Assembly: GCA_002471345.1 (NCBI GenBank)
Contig: DKPS01000213.1
Location: 16,896 to 24,823 of the forward strand
Origin: Saprospiraceae bacterium UBA7328
GTDB lineage: Bacteria > Bacteroidota > Bacteroidia > Chitinophagales > Saprospiraceae
Direction: 5' to 3'
Length of the DNA: 7,928 nt
The notes under the pieces are model-generated. The model ran no database searches. It had not been told where the DNA came from and saw nothing but the letters and a program-made list of their open reading frames with translations. Below, in pieces: positions 1-6,331 of the stretch; position 1 is the first letter of the stretch, and every line of letters starts with the position of its first letter. The translations under genes and the position numbers were made by a program.

Positions 1-1
1 A

Positions 2-895
2 GTAGCGGAATACAATGGAGCTTATAAAGTTAGTAAAGGGATTCTTGAAGAATTTGGTCCAAAAAGAGTAATTGATACTCCTATTGCAGAACTCGGTTTT
101 GCAGGTATCGGGGTTGGAGCAGCTATGAATGGTCTTCGACCTATTGTAGAATTTATGACTTGGAATTTTGCAATTTTGGCATTTGATCAGATCGTAAATA
201 ATGCAGCCAAGACCTTGTCTCAGTCAGGAGGTCAATTCAATTGTCCTGTCGTTTTTAGAGGGCCATCTGGCTCTGCAGGTCAATTGGCACAACAACATTC
301 GCAAACTTTTGAATCCTGGATGGCAAATTGCCCAGGATTAAAAGTGATTTCGATTGTTGATCCAGCAGATGCCAAAGGTTTACTCAAATCTGCAATAAGA
401 GATGAAGATCCCATTTGTTTTATGGAATCTGAATCACTATATGGATTAAAAGGAGAAGTACCAGAAGGAGATTATACTACTCCGATTGGAGTTGCGGCTA
501 TAAGAAAGGAGGGGAGTGATGTGACAATTGTATCTTTTAATAAGATGATGGAAGTTTGTAAGAAAGCAGGAGAAGAGCTGGAGAAAGAAGGTATATCAGC
601 TGAGATTATCGATCTTAGAACAATTAGACCACTTGACATTGACACCATAGTAAATTCTGTAAAAAAGACAAATAGACTCATAGTCGTGGATGAATGTTGG
701 CCTTTTGCTGGAGTTTCATCAGAAATTACATATCGTGTTCAGAAGTATGCATTTGATTATTTAGATGCACCTGTTACCAGATTGAATGCTGCAGACACTT
801 CTTTACCATATGCTCCAACCTTAGTTGATGAATATTTACCAAATGTTACAAAAATCGTAAAGGCTGTAAAAGAGGTGATGTATGTAGGAGCTTAA
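2..895 (+). CDS. pdhB: Pyruvate dehydrogenase E1 component, beta subunit (5' end cut by window edge)
   Basis: Beta chain of the thiamine-diphosphate (ThDP) pyruvate dehydrogenase E1, which decarboxylates pyruvate and acetylates the E2 lipoyl group for acetyl-CoA synthesis in the cytoplasm. The frame is open from base 2, giving 297 residues that begin VAEYNGAYKVSKG. This matches the family just after its conserved GEEV motif, so about 28 N-terminal residues, including the ThDP-contacting Glu expected in GEEV, lie outside the window. The pyrimidine-binding half contains RGPSGSAGQLAQQHSQ, with the conserved active-site region His, then CPGLKVISIVDPADAKGL. The transketolase C-terminal domain shows VTIVSFN, IIDLRTIRPLDIDTI and VVDECWPFAGVSSEI. 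An ATG at 125 is internal (MNGLRP) and is not the start. The gene converges on ychF with only 32 bases between the stop codons. A branched-chain 2-oxoacid E1 beta is the main alternative, but the sequence reads closer to PDH beta. Confidence 0.93.
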   Translation, partial: VAEYNGAYKVSKGILEEFGPKRVIDTPIAELGFAGIGVGAAMNGLRPIVEFMTWNFAILAFDQIVNNAAKTLSQSGGQFNCPVVFRGPSGSAGQLAQQHSQTFESWMANCPGLKVISIVDPADAKGLLKSAIRDEDPICFMESESLYGLKGEVPEGDYTTPIGVAAIRKEGSDVTIVSFNKMMEVCKKAGEELEKEGISAEIIDLRTIRPLDIDTIVNSVKKTNRLIVVDECWPFAGVSSEITYRVQKYAFDYLDAPVTRLNAADTSLPYAPTLVDEYLPNVTKIVKAVKEVMYVGA

Positions 896-912
896 TTCAG
901 CTCCTTGTTTAT
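887..912 (+). terminator. Small intrinsic-terminator-like hairpin over the pdhB stop codon
   Basis: The arms GGAGCT (887-892) and AGCTCC (899-904) pair perfectly around a six-base loop TAATTC. The pdhB stop TAA (893-895) lies in the loop. The 3' arm is followed by a T-rich TTGTTTATT. The stem is short and the T tract is interrupted, so termination strength is uncertain. On the minus strand the hairpin is followed by TACATACATC and is a poor terminator for ychF. Confidence 0.45.
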
Positions 913-927
913 TGAAAAAGTAATGGA

Positions 928-2025
928 TTATACATTGAAGCGAAAATGCATAACATCAGCATCAGCGACCACATACTCTTTCCCTTCCACACCCATCTTG
1001 CCCGCTTCTTTAACCTTAGCCTCTGATCCTAAAGCTACATAATCATCATATTTAATAACTTCAGCCCTAATGAATCCTTTTTCAAAATCAGTGTGAATAA
1101 CACCAGCAGCTCCTGGAGCTTTAGTGCCATCTTTAATGGTCCAGGCTCTAACTTCCTTTTCACCGGCTGTGAAATAGGTAATCAGATTTAATAATTTGTA
1201 TGCTGACCTTATCAATTTGTTTACACCAGCTTCTTCAAGATCCATTTCTGCCAAAAACTCTAACCTTTCTTCTTTAGTTTCTAGTTCGGCAATATCAGCT
1301 TCTATACCTGCACTGATGAGTAGTGTTTCAGCATTTTCATCCTGAACTATTTCTCTAAGTTTTGAACTATGTTCATTTCCGTCTTTGGCACTGATCTCAT
1401 CCACATTACATACATAGAGTATTGGTTTGGCTGTAAGGAGAAGCATTTCTTTCCATGTTTCCTCAAAATCTTTTTCAACTTCAAAAGTTCTTGCCGGGTT
1501 TTCTTCACTGAGGTGGGCTAATAGATTGTTTAGGATCTCTACTTGCTTTGCATCTTCTTTTTTTCCGGTTTTTGCTTGTTTCTTAGCTTTATCTAGACGC
1601 TTTTCTACTGTTTCTAAATCTTTTAAAATCAATTCTGTATCTATGATCTCTTTATCTCTTACAGGATCAACACTGCCATCTACGTGGACAACATTATCAT
1701 CTTCAAAACATCTTATTACATGCACAATTGCATTCACTTCTCTGATATTAGAAAGAAACTGATTTCCTAATCCTTCTCCCTTACTTGCTCCTTTAATCAA
1801 TCCAGCTATATCTAGAATTTCAATTGTTGTAGGAAGTATCTTCTGTGGATTTACCAGTTCTGCAAGCTTATCTAATCTTTGATCCGGAACAGTAATCACT
1901 CCTAAATTTGGATCTTTCGTTGCAAATGGATAGTTCGCAGCTAGAGCTTTTGCTGATGTCAGTGCATTAAACAAAGTAGATTTTCCCACATTGGGAAGAC
2001 CAACAATACCACATTTTAATCCCAT
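928..2025 (-). CDS. ychF: Redox-regulated ATPase YchF (OLA1/Obg family)
   Basis: Universally conserved P-loop protein of the Obg/YchF group. It binds ribosomes and prefers ATP to GTP; its exact physiological role (translation, oxidative-stress response) is still debated. At 365 residues it is full length for the family. Visible motifs: the G1 P-loop GLPNVGKST (9-17); G3 DIAG (72-75), followed by the hallmark LIKGASKGEGLGNQF; His114 in VVHVDG, at the same number as the catalytic His114 described in E. coli YchF; and NVDE (207-210) in place of the GTPase NKxD, which explains the ATP preference. A charged coiled-coil insert spans about 131-172. A C-terminal TGS domain covers about 280-365 (LITYFTAGEKEVRAWTI to DADVMHFRFNV). 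The ATG start places MGLKCGIVG in normal register. No Shine-Dalgarno sequence precedes it, as is usual in Bacteroidota. It is the last gene of the ubiE-porT-ychF run and may have its own promoter in the 58-base gap. Switch I reads ATKDPNLG, where I would expect ATIEPNxG. Confidence 0.97.
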   Translation of the reverse strand: MGLKCGIVGLPNVGKSTLFNALTSAKALAANYPFATKDPNLGVITVPDQRLDKLAELVNPQKILPTTIEILDIAGLIKGASKGEGLGNQFLSNIREVNAIVHVIRCFEDDNVVHVDGSVDPVRDKEIIDTELILKDLETVEKRLDKAKKQAKTGKKEDAKQVEILNNLLAHLSEENPARTFEVEKDFEETWKEMLLLTAKPILYVCNVDEISAKDGNEHSSKLREIVQDENAETLLISAGIEADIAELETKEERLEFLAEMDLEEAGVNKLIRSAYKLLNLITYFTAGEKEVRAWTIKDGTKAPGAAGVIHTDFEKGFIRAEVIKYDDYVALGSEAKVKEAGKMGVEGKEYVVADADVMHFRFNV

Positions 2026-2045
2026 GTATTTTTTGAATTTGGGTG

Positions 2046-2053
2046 CGAAGATA
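2046..2053 (-). promoter_or_regulatory. Candidate -7 element for ychF
   Basis: Read on the minus strand this is TATCTTCG followed by CACCC. It matches the Bacteroidota -7 consensus TAnnTTTG at all but one fixed position (C for T). It ends 20 bases before the ychF ATG, which would give a very short leader. No TTG is present at a normal -33 spacing; the nearest is about 26 bases upstream. It is therefore a plausible but weak internal promoter between porT and ychF. Confidence 0.4.
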
Positions 2054-2068
2054 ATGGTTTAGACGATT

Positions 2069-2084
2069 AATTGATTTATCAATT
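2069..2084. repeat. Short palindrome between porT and ychF
   Basis: AATTGAT and ATCAATT form a perfect 7-base inverted repeat with a two-base spacer, ending on the first base of the porT stop codon complement. It lies 16-31 bases upstream of the candidate ychF -7 element, where an operator or a -33 region would sit. Such AT-only palindromes arise easily by chance in this base composition. Confidence 0.3.
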
Positions 2085-2854
2085 TATCCTTCGATATGAA
2101 AGGATATCGTAAAGGTTCTGGACATTAACTTTTCTATTACTCTAGATTCTAAAAGATTCTGATTGTAAATCAGAGTATTATTGAGCCCTTGAGAAAATTT
2201 GAACTCTGGAGAAAAGATAAAGTAAGGAAAGAAGAATTGCATTCCAACCCCTACCTCAAATTGAAAATCATTTGGTGAAACTTGAATCAGATTCTTTGCC
2301 AATTCTTCCCTGACTTTTGAGTTGCTTGCCACATCAAATGAGTAGTTGAGGCCAGTAACAATAAAAGCTCTTTTATCTTTAAAAGGAGCGGACTTATAAC
2401 GGACGTGAAAAGGAAATTTCACTAATATAGATTCTAAGGATTCTCTCCTCAAATTAGAAAATTCTATTCCTCCTCCTGATGATGCATCTCCCTTTGGATC
2501 AAACTCCAACACTCTTGTAGCAAATGAAAAACCAGGTAGGGCTCTAATGTCGAAATTTTCTCCAATTTTAAAATTTACAATTCCATTTACATCAAACCCC
2601 AATCCTTGAGCGCCCTGAATAACTTGGATGCTATCATTTCTTATAAACTCATCAGATTGAAGAGTGAAATGTTTGGAACTATTAAAACCAATGGTTATCC
2701 CAAAATAATAATCCTTGTTTTTGTATTCCAGGAAATTAGTGTTTTTACTATATTTTTGAGAAAACAGAGGAAAGAACAAAAAGCTCCCCAAAATTAGTAA
2801 GACTACTTTTCGCCAATGTAGAGACAACAAATACCTAAAGTGAATGCTTTCCAT
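2084..2854 (-). CDS. porT: PorT-family outer-membrane beta-barrel protein (type IX secretion system accessory)
   Basis: Probable PorT/SprT, an outer-membrane-associated protein needed for the type IX secretion system, which exports proteins with C-terminal T9SS signals and in gliding species secretes adhesins. It has 256 residues, about the family's usual length. The N-terminus has basic residues (R7, R15, K16), a hydrophobic stretch VVLLILGSFLFF (17-28) and a likely signal peptidase I site near FS/Q at 32-33. The mature part starts with charged residues and continues as alternating aromatic/hydrophobic strands (YYFGITIGFN, FDIRALPGFSFATRVLEF, ILVKFPFHVRYKS, FQFEVGVGMQFFFPYFIFSPEFKFSQGLNN), ending FTISFHIEG, as expected for a small beta barrel. 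The ATG overlaps the end of ubiE by 52 bases. TTG codons at 9 and 10 would give a shorter signal peptide but still overlap. As I recall, porT/sprT is commonly found beside ubiE in Bacteroidota, which supports the name. A generic OMP_b-brl_2 barrel protein is the fallback. Confidence 0.82.
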   Translation of the reverse strand: MESIHFRYLLSLHWRKVVLLILGSFLFFPLFSQKYSKNTNFLEYKNKDYYFGITIGFNSSKHFTLQSDEFIRNDSIQVIQGAQGLGFDVNGIVNFKIGENFDIRALPGFSFATRVLEFDPKGDASSGGGIEFSNLRRESLESILVKFPFHVRYKSAPFKDKRAFIVTGLNYSFDVASNSKVREELAKNLIQVSPNDFQFEVGVGMQFFFPYFIFSPEFKFSQGLNNTLIYNQNLLESRVIEKLMSRTFTISFHIEG

Positions 2855-3525
2855 TTACAATTTTTAAACCCGCACTTATCTAACACATCCGTAAACTTTT
2901 CGAAATCAGGAAATGATTGAACTGATTCGAATAAATAGGTGTATGCTGATTTGTCTTTAGAAACCCAACTGCCAATTCTTGGAAGAATGTTTCCGAAATA
3001 GAAATTAAACAATTGCTTAAAGGGAAATATTGTGGGTTTAGAGAATTCCAATACAAATATTCTTCCTCCTTTATTCAGCACTCTGTATATCTCTTCAATG
3101 CCTTTTTCTAAGTTTTCAAAGTTTCTTACTCCAAAAGAAATACTGACAGCATCAAAAGAATTTTCTTCATACGGTAAGCTTTCAGAATCTCCAACCACTA
3201 GATCAATTCGATGTGATAGCCCTTTTCTCTCAACTTTTCCTTTAGCAAAATCAATCATCTTTGGAGAAAGGTCCAGTCCAATAATAGAAGCTTGGGGGAT
3301 TTTTTCTGCCTGAAGAACAGCAATATCTGCAGTCCCAGTTGCTATATCCAATATTTTCTTTGGATTTGTGTGCTTAATGGCTTTTACCATTTTCTTTTTC
3401 CATATCCTTTCTACTCCTAAAGAAAGCATTTGGTTCAGACGATCATAATTCCCTGATATGTTGTCAAACATACTTCTGATTTGATCCTTTTTCCCTTTGG
3501 AAGACTCTTTGTATGGTATTGTCAT
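2803..3525 (-). CDS. ubiE: Demethylmenaquinone methyltransferase (UbiE/MenG)
   Basis: SAM-dependent C-methyltransferase for the last step of menaquinone synthesis, demethylmenaquinone to menaquinone; Bacteroidota use menaquinone, so the MenG activity is the relevant one. From the ATG at 3525 the protein has 240 residues, normal for the family. Motifs: YDRLNQMLSLGVERIW (27-42), a divergent form of the first UbiE signature; SAM motif I DIATGTAD (60-67); acidic end of strand 2 GLDLS (Asp85); VVGDSESLPY (Asp113); FGVRNF (131-136); and the second signature RVLNKGGRIFVLEFS (148 onwards). A longer frame opens at a TTG at 3549, but that TTG is part of the promoter -7 element, so the first ATG (MTIPYKESSKG) is chosen. 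It is the first gene of the ubiE-porT-ychF run, with porT starting 52 bases before its stop, and it is divergent from gyrA. Confidence 0.95.
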   Translation of the reverse strand: MTIPYKESSKGKKDQIRSMFDNISGNYDRLNQMLSLGVERIWKKKMVKAIKHTNPKKILDIATGTADIAVLQAEKIPQASIIGLDLSPKMIDFAKGKVERKGLSHRIDLVVGDSESLPYEENSFDAVSISFGVRNFENLEKGIEEIYRVLNKGGRIFVLEFSKPTIFPFKQLFNFYFGNILPRIGSWVSKDKSAYTYLFESVQSFPDFEKFTDVLDKCGFKNCKWKAFTLGICCLYIGEK

Positions 3526-3546
3526 ATGATATGAATGCCAAAGTTG

Positions 3547-3554
3547 CAAAGATA
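3547..3554 (-). promoter_or_regulatory. Promoter -7 element for the ubiE-porT(-ychF) run
   Basis: The minus strand reads TATCTTTG followed by CA, a perfect TAnnTTTG match for the Bacteroidota primary sigma factor. A TTTTG lies 15 bases further upstream as a possible but short-spaced -33 element. Transcription would start a few bases downstream of 3547, leaving a leader of roughly 15-20 bases before the ATG at 3525. This rules out the in-frame TTG at 3549 as the start codon. Confidence 0.7.
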
Positions 3555-3560
3555 GTTTAA

Positions 3561-3624
3561 GTACTGATTCAAAAGGCTAATAATAGAATACTTTTATTAC
3601 TCTCAACTACATATTTATCAGTAC
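3561..3624. repeat. Inverted 8-base repeat in the gyrA/ubiE divergent control region
   Basis: GTACTGAT at 3561-3568 and ATCAGTAC at 3617-3624 are exact reverse complements. Read along each promoter, both genes therefore carry ATCAGTAC. In gyrA it overlaps the first bases of the -7 element; in ubiE it ends six bases upstream of it. It could be a shared operator or chance; an 8-base pair in a region this size is not rare. The rest of 3526-3662 is AT-rich spacer. Confidence 0.3.
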
Positions 3625-3629
3625 CTTTG
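3622..3629 (+). promoter_or_regulatory. Promoter -7 element for gyrA
   Basis: TACCTTTG followed by CGCCC is a perfect TAnnTTTG match. It lies 33 bases upstream of the gyrA ATG at 3663, giving a short leader of about 25-30 bases without a Shine-Dalgarno sequence (AATTTTATATTA precedes the ATG). No clear TTG is seen at the -33 position. The in-frame TTG at 3627-3629 is part of this element and so is not a start codon. Confidence 0.7.
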
Positions 3630-3662
3630 CGCCCTCATATAATTAAGCACAATTTTATATTA

Positions 3663-6134
3663 ATGGCTGGTACAGAAAGGATTATACCAATTAACATTGA
3701 AGATGAGATGAAGTCCGCATATATCGACTATTCTATGTCGGTAATTGTGGCTAGAGCGCTTCCAGATGTACGCGATGGATTGAAACCCGTTCATAGAAGA
3801 ATCCTTTTTGGAATGAACGAGTTGGGCATTACAATGGGTAAGCCACATAAAAAGTCCGCAAGAATAGTTGGTGAAGTTTTAGGAAAGTATCACCCTCATG
3901 GTGATACGGCTGTTTATGATGCTATGGTAAGATTAGCTCAAGAGTGGAATATGAGATATCCACTAATTGATAAACAAGGAAACTTTGGATCTATAGAAGG
4001 AGACAGCCCTGCTGCTATGAGATACACTGAAGCTCGTTTGGCTCGAATTTCAGATGATATCTTAGGAGACCTTAAAAAAGATACTGTTGATTGGAGGTTT
4101 AATTTTGATGATTCTTTACAAGAACCTATCGTTCTACCATCTAAAATTCCTGCTCTTTTAGTAAATGGAGCATCAGGAATAGCAGTGGGTATGGCCACTA
4201 ACATGATGCCTCATAACTTAACTGAAGTTATGGATGCTCTTATGGCCAGTGTAGACAATCCAGAGATCACAATAGATGAATTAATTGAAAATTATGTTAA
4301 GGCACCAGATTTTCCAACTGGAGGTGTCATATATGGTATGGATGGCATAAAAGAGGCGCTCCATACAGGTAGAGGGAGAGTAGTGCTCAGAGGAAAGGCA
4401 GAAGTGGATGTGTTACCTAATGGAAGGGAAGTGATTATTATTTCGGAGATTCCTTATCAAGTCAACCAACAAACTCTTGAAATAAAAATCAAAGAAGCCA
4501 TAGAATCCGAAAAAGTTCAGGGCATTTCTGGAATGAGAAATGAATCGGACAGAAATGGAATAAGAATTGTTCTCGACTTAAAAATGGATGCAATTGGCAA
4601 TGTTACTATTAGTCAATTGTTCAAGTATACACCACTCCAGACTTCATATGGCGTGAATAATGTCGTTTTAGTAAATGGAAGACCGCGGACATTAAATCTT
4701 AAACAATTACTCGATGAATTCATCAAGTTCCGAATTGAAGTAATTGTCAAAAGAACGCAGTTTGAATTAAAGAAGGCTGAAGATAGAGCTCATATTTTAG
4801 AAGGGTTATTGATTGCATTAGATGCAATCGATGAGGTAATTGCATTAATAAGAGGGAGTAAGACTGTAGAAGATGCAAAGACAGGTTTGATGAAGGAATT
4901 CAAACTTTCTGAGATTCAAGCCAAAGCCATTTTGGAGATCAGGCTGATGCGTCTGGTTAGTATGGAGATCGACAAAGTTAGAGCGGAGTATGACGAGCTC
5001 ATGGAGAAAATAAAAGACCTCAAAGATATCTTAGAAAGTGAAGAACGTCAAAAGACCATATTCAAGGAGGAGTGCACTGAGGTAAGAGATAAATATGGTG
5101 ATGAGAGACGCACTATGATTTCACATGCAGATGGAGAGATCAGAATAGAAGATATGATTCCAAATGAGAGGATGATAATTACCATTTCTCATCTAGGTTA
5201 TATTAAGCGTACAGAGGCAAAAGAATATAAGCAACAAGGAAGAGGAGGAAGAGGTTCAAAAGGCACAAAAACACGTGATAAAGATTTTGTTGAACATATT
5301 TTTGCAGCTAATGCCCATAATTATCTGTTGCTATTTACAGAAAAAGGTACTTGTTACTGGATAAGAGTTTATCAACTACCAGAAGCATCCAAAGGTTCAC
5401 AAGGACGAGTAATACAAAATTTAATAGCTCTACCTAAAGACGACAAAGTAAAAGCATATATAGTGGTGAAAGACTTAAGTGACGAAGATGTCCTTAAGAG
5501 TCATTTCATTGTTTTCGCAACAAAGAAAGGATTGATTAAGAAAACATCTCTGGAAGCATTCTCCAGACCTCGGGTTAACGGAATCATCGCTATTAATATA
5601 AATGAGGAGGATACTCTTTTAGAAGCGAAATTAACCAAAGGAGATAGTGAAATATTCTTAGCTAATAAAAATGGAAGAGCAATAAGATTCCCTGAAGGTA
5701 AAGTGAGAGCAATGGGGCGAACGGCTACAGGAGTAAGAGGAATTGTATTGGATTCTAATGGTGATGAGGTGGTAGGAATGGTATGTACAGCCCCTGATGA
5801 TGAAGCCAATACAGTGTTGGTCTTATCCGAGAACGGGTATGGAAAGAGAACATACAATGATGACTATAGAGTAACAAATCGTGGAGGAAAGGGTGTAAAA
5901 ACTCTTAATGTCACTGATAAAACCGGCCAAGTCATTGGTATCAAAGGTGTTTCAGATCAAGACCATCTTATGATTGTCAACAAATCAGGCATAATGATAC
6001 GGCTTAAGTCATCAGATCTCAGGGTGATGGGTAGGGCCACACAAGGAGTGAAATTGATCTCATTAGACAAAAATGATCAAATAGCAGATCTAGCTATTTT
6101 GAAGAATGCTGAGTCTGACGAAGAAGAAGAATGA
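3663..6134 (+). CDS. gyrA: DNA gyrase subunit A
   Basis: Breakage-reunion subunit of DNA gyrase, forming the A2B2 enzyme with GyrB (not in this window) to introduce negative supercoils using ATP. From the ATG at 3663 it has 823 residues. The N-terminal winged-helix region has IEDEMKSAYIDYSMSVIV, LPDVRDGLKPVHRR and KYHPHGDTAVYD. The catalytic tyrosine is Tyr121 in AAMRYTEARL (E. coli Tyr122). The Greek-key domain shows LLVNGASGIAVGMATN, followed by the long coiled-coil tower (about 340-480). The C-terminal beta-pinwheel starts near 495 and carries a GyrA box QGRGGRG (525-531), then pinwheel blade repeats, including GRAIRFPEGKVRAMGR, NGYGKRTYNDDYRVTNRGG and GIMIRLKSSDLRVMGRATQG. The tail is acidic (SDEEEE). 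The GyrA box and six-blade C-terminus separate it from ParC. Residue 82 is Thr (E. coli Ser83) and residue 86 Asp (Asp87). An upstream in-frame TTG at 3627 was rejected because it lies in the promoter. Confidence 0.97.
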   Translation: MAGTERIIPINIEDEMKSAYIDYSMSVIVARALPDVRDGLKPVHRRILFGMNELGITMGKPHKKSARIVGEVLGKYHPHGDTAVYDAMVRLAQEWNMRYPLIDKQGNFGSIEGDSPAAMRYTEARLARISDDILGDLKKDTVDWRFNFDDSLQEPIVLPSKIPALLVNGASGIAVGMATNMMPHNLTEVMDALMASVDNPEITIDELIENYVKAPDFPTGGVIYGMDGIKEALHTGRGRVVLRGKAEVDVLPNGREVIIISEIPYQVNQQTLEIKIKEAIESEKVQGISGMRNESDRNGIRIVLDLKMDAIGNVTISQLFKYTPLQTSYGVNNVVLVNGRPRTLNLKQLLDEFIKFRIEVIVKRTQFELKKAEDRAHILEGLLIALDAIDEVIALIRGSKTVEDAKTGLMKEFKLSEIQAKAILEIRLMRLVSMEIDKVRAEYDELMEKIKDLKDILESEERQKTIFKEECTEVRDKYGDERRTMISHADGEIRIEDMIPNERMIITISHLGYIKRTEAKEYKQQGRGGRGSKGTKTRDKDFVEHIFAANAHNYLLLFTEKGTCYWIRVYQLPEASKGSQGRVIQNLIALPKDDKVKAYIVVKDLSDEDVLKSHFIVFATKKGLIKKTSLEAFSRPRVNGIIAININEEDTLLEAKLTKGDSEIFLANKNGRAIRFPEGKVRAMGRTATGVRGIVLDSNGDEVVGMVCTAPDDEANTVLVLSENGYGKRTYNDDYRVTNRGGKGVKTLNVTDKTGQVIGIKGVSDQDHLMIVNKSGIMIRLKSSDLRVMGRATQGVKLISLDKNDQIADLAILKNAESDEEEE

Positions 6135-6144
6135 TCATATATGA

Positions 6145-6164
6145 GTTAAAAAAATGTTTTTAAC
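6145..6164 (+). repeat. AT-rich hairpin just downstream of gyrA
   Basis: GTTAAAAA (6145-6152) and TTTTTAAC (6157-6164) pair perfectly around a four-base loop, 10 bases after the gyrA stop. It has only one G:C pair and no following T tract (AGGATAG follows), so it is not a standard intrinsic terminator. It may protect the gyrA mRNA 3' end or be chance in AT-rich DNA. Confidence 0.3.
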
Positions 6165-6211
6165 AGGATAGAAACATATGCTTAACAAAAGATTATTTAT
6201 CTAAACAGTAT

Positions 6212-6219
6212 TATTTTCG
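6212..6219 (+). promoter_or_regulatory. Weak -7 candidate for the TPR gene
   Basis: TATTTTCG matches TAnnTTTG except for C at one fixed position, the same variant as the ychF candidate. No TTG is seen at the right distance upstream. If used, it would give a leader of about 105-110 bases containing the 11-base-pair inverted repeat at 6247-6285. The alternative is read-through from gyrA. Confidence 0.3.
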
Positions 6220-6246
6220 TCGCAATTTTGAATAAACGATTATATC

Positions 6247-6285
6247 ATCTTAAAGAAAAAGTGTTAGTCATTTCTTCTTTAAGAT
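6247..6285 (+). repeat. 11-base-pair inverted repeat in the leader of the TPR gene
   Basis: ATCTTAAAGAA (6247-6257) and TTCTTTAAGAT (6275-6285) are exact reverse complements around a 17-base loop. Immediately after it, ACCC (6286-6289) can pair with GGGT (6302-6305). Together these could form two consecutive stem-loops ending about 26 bases before the ATG at 6332. No T tract follows, so it is not a terminator. It could be a protein-binding operator or an mRNA-stability or translation-control element. No known riboswitch class is recognised. Confidence 0.45.
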
Positions 6286-6331
6286 ACCCGAAAGGATGAA
6301 AGGGTAGAAAATTTTTAAAAATTAATAAAAG

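Noticed and set aside
1427..1762. 111-codon plus-strand frame inside ychF
   Set aside because: It is antisense to a strongly conserved gene, Ser/Phe-rich as expected for a shadow frame, and has no recognisable domain.
3032..3313. 93-codon plus-strand frame inside ubiE
   Set aside because: It is complementary to the ubiE SAM-binding core, with no independent signal.
3526..3549. N-terminal extension of ubiE from a TTG at 3549
   Set aside because: The TTG is the end of the minus-strand -7 element TATCTTTG, and the extra residues QLWHSYH do not look like a UbiE N-terminus.
3627..3662. N-terminal extension of gyrA from a TTG at 3627
   Set aside because: The TTG belongs to TACCTTTG. GyrA proteins normally begin just before the IxPINIEDE motif, which fits the ATG at 3663.
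5501..5857. 118-codon minus-strand frame inside gyrA
   Set aside because: It is opposite the conserved GyrA beta-pinwheel and has no promoter or family match; a shadow frame.
3663..6134. Topoisomerase IV subunit ParC instead of GyrA
   Set aside because: The GyrA box (QGRGGRG), the six-blade pinwheel repeats and the acidic tail favour GyrA.
6310..6323. 14-base palindrome AATTTTTAAAAATT upstream of the TPR start
   Set aside because: It is made only of A and T in an A/T-rich leader; chance is the simplest explanation.
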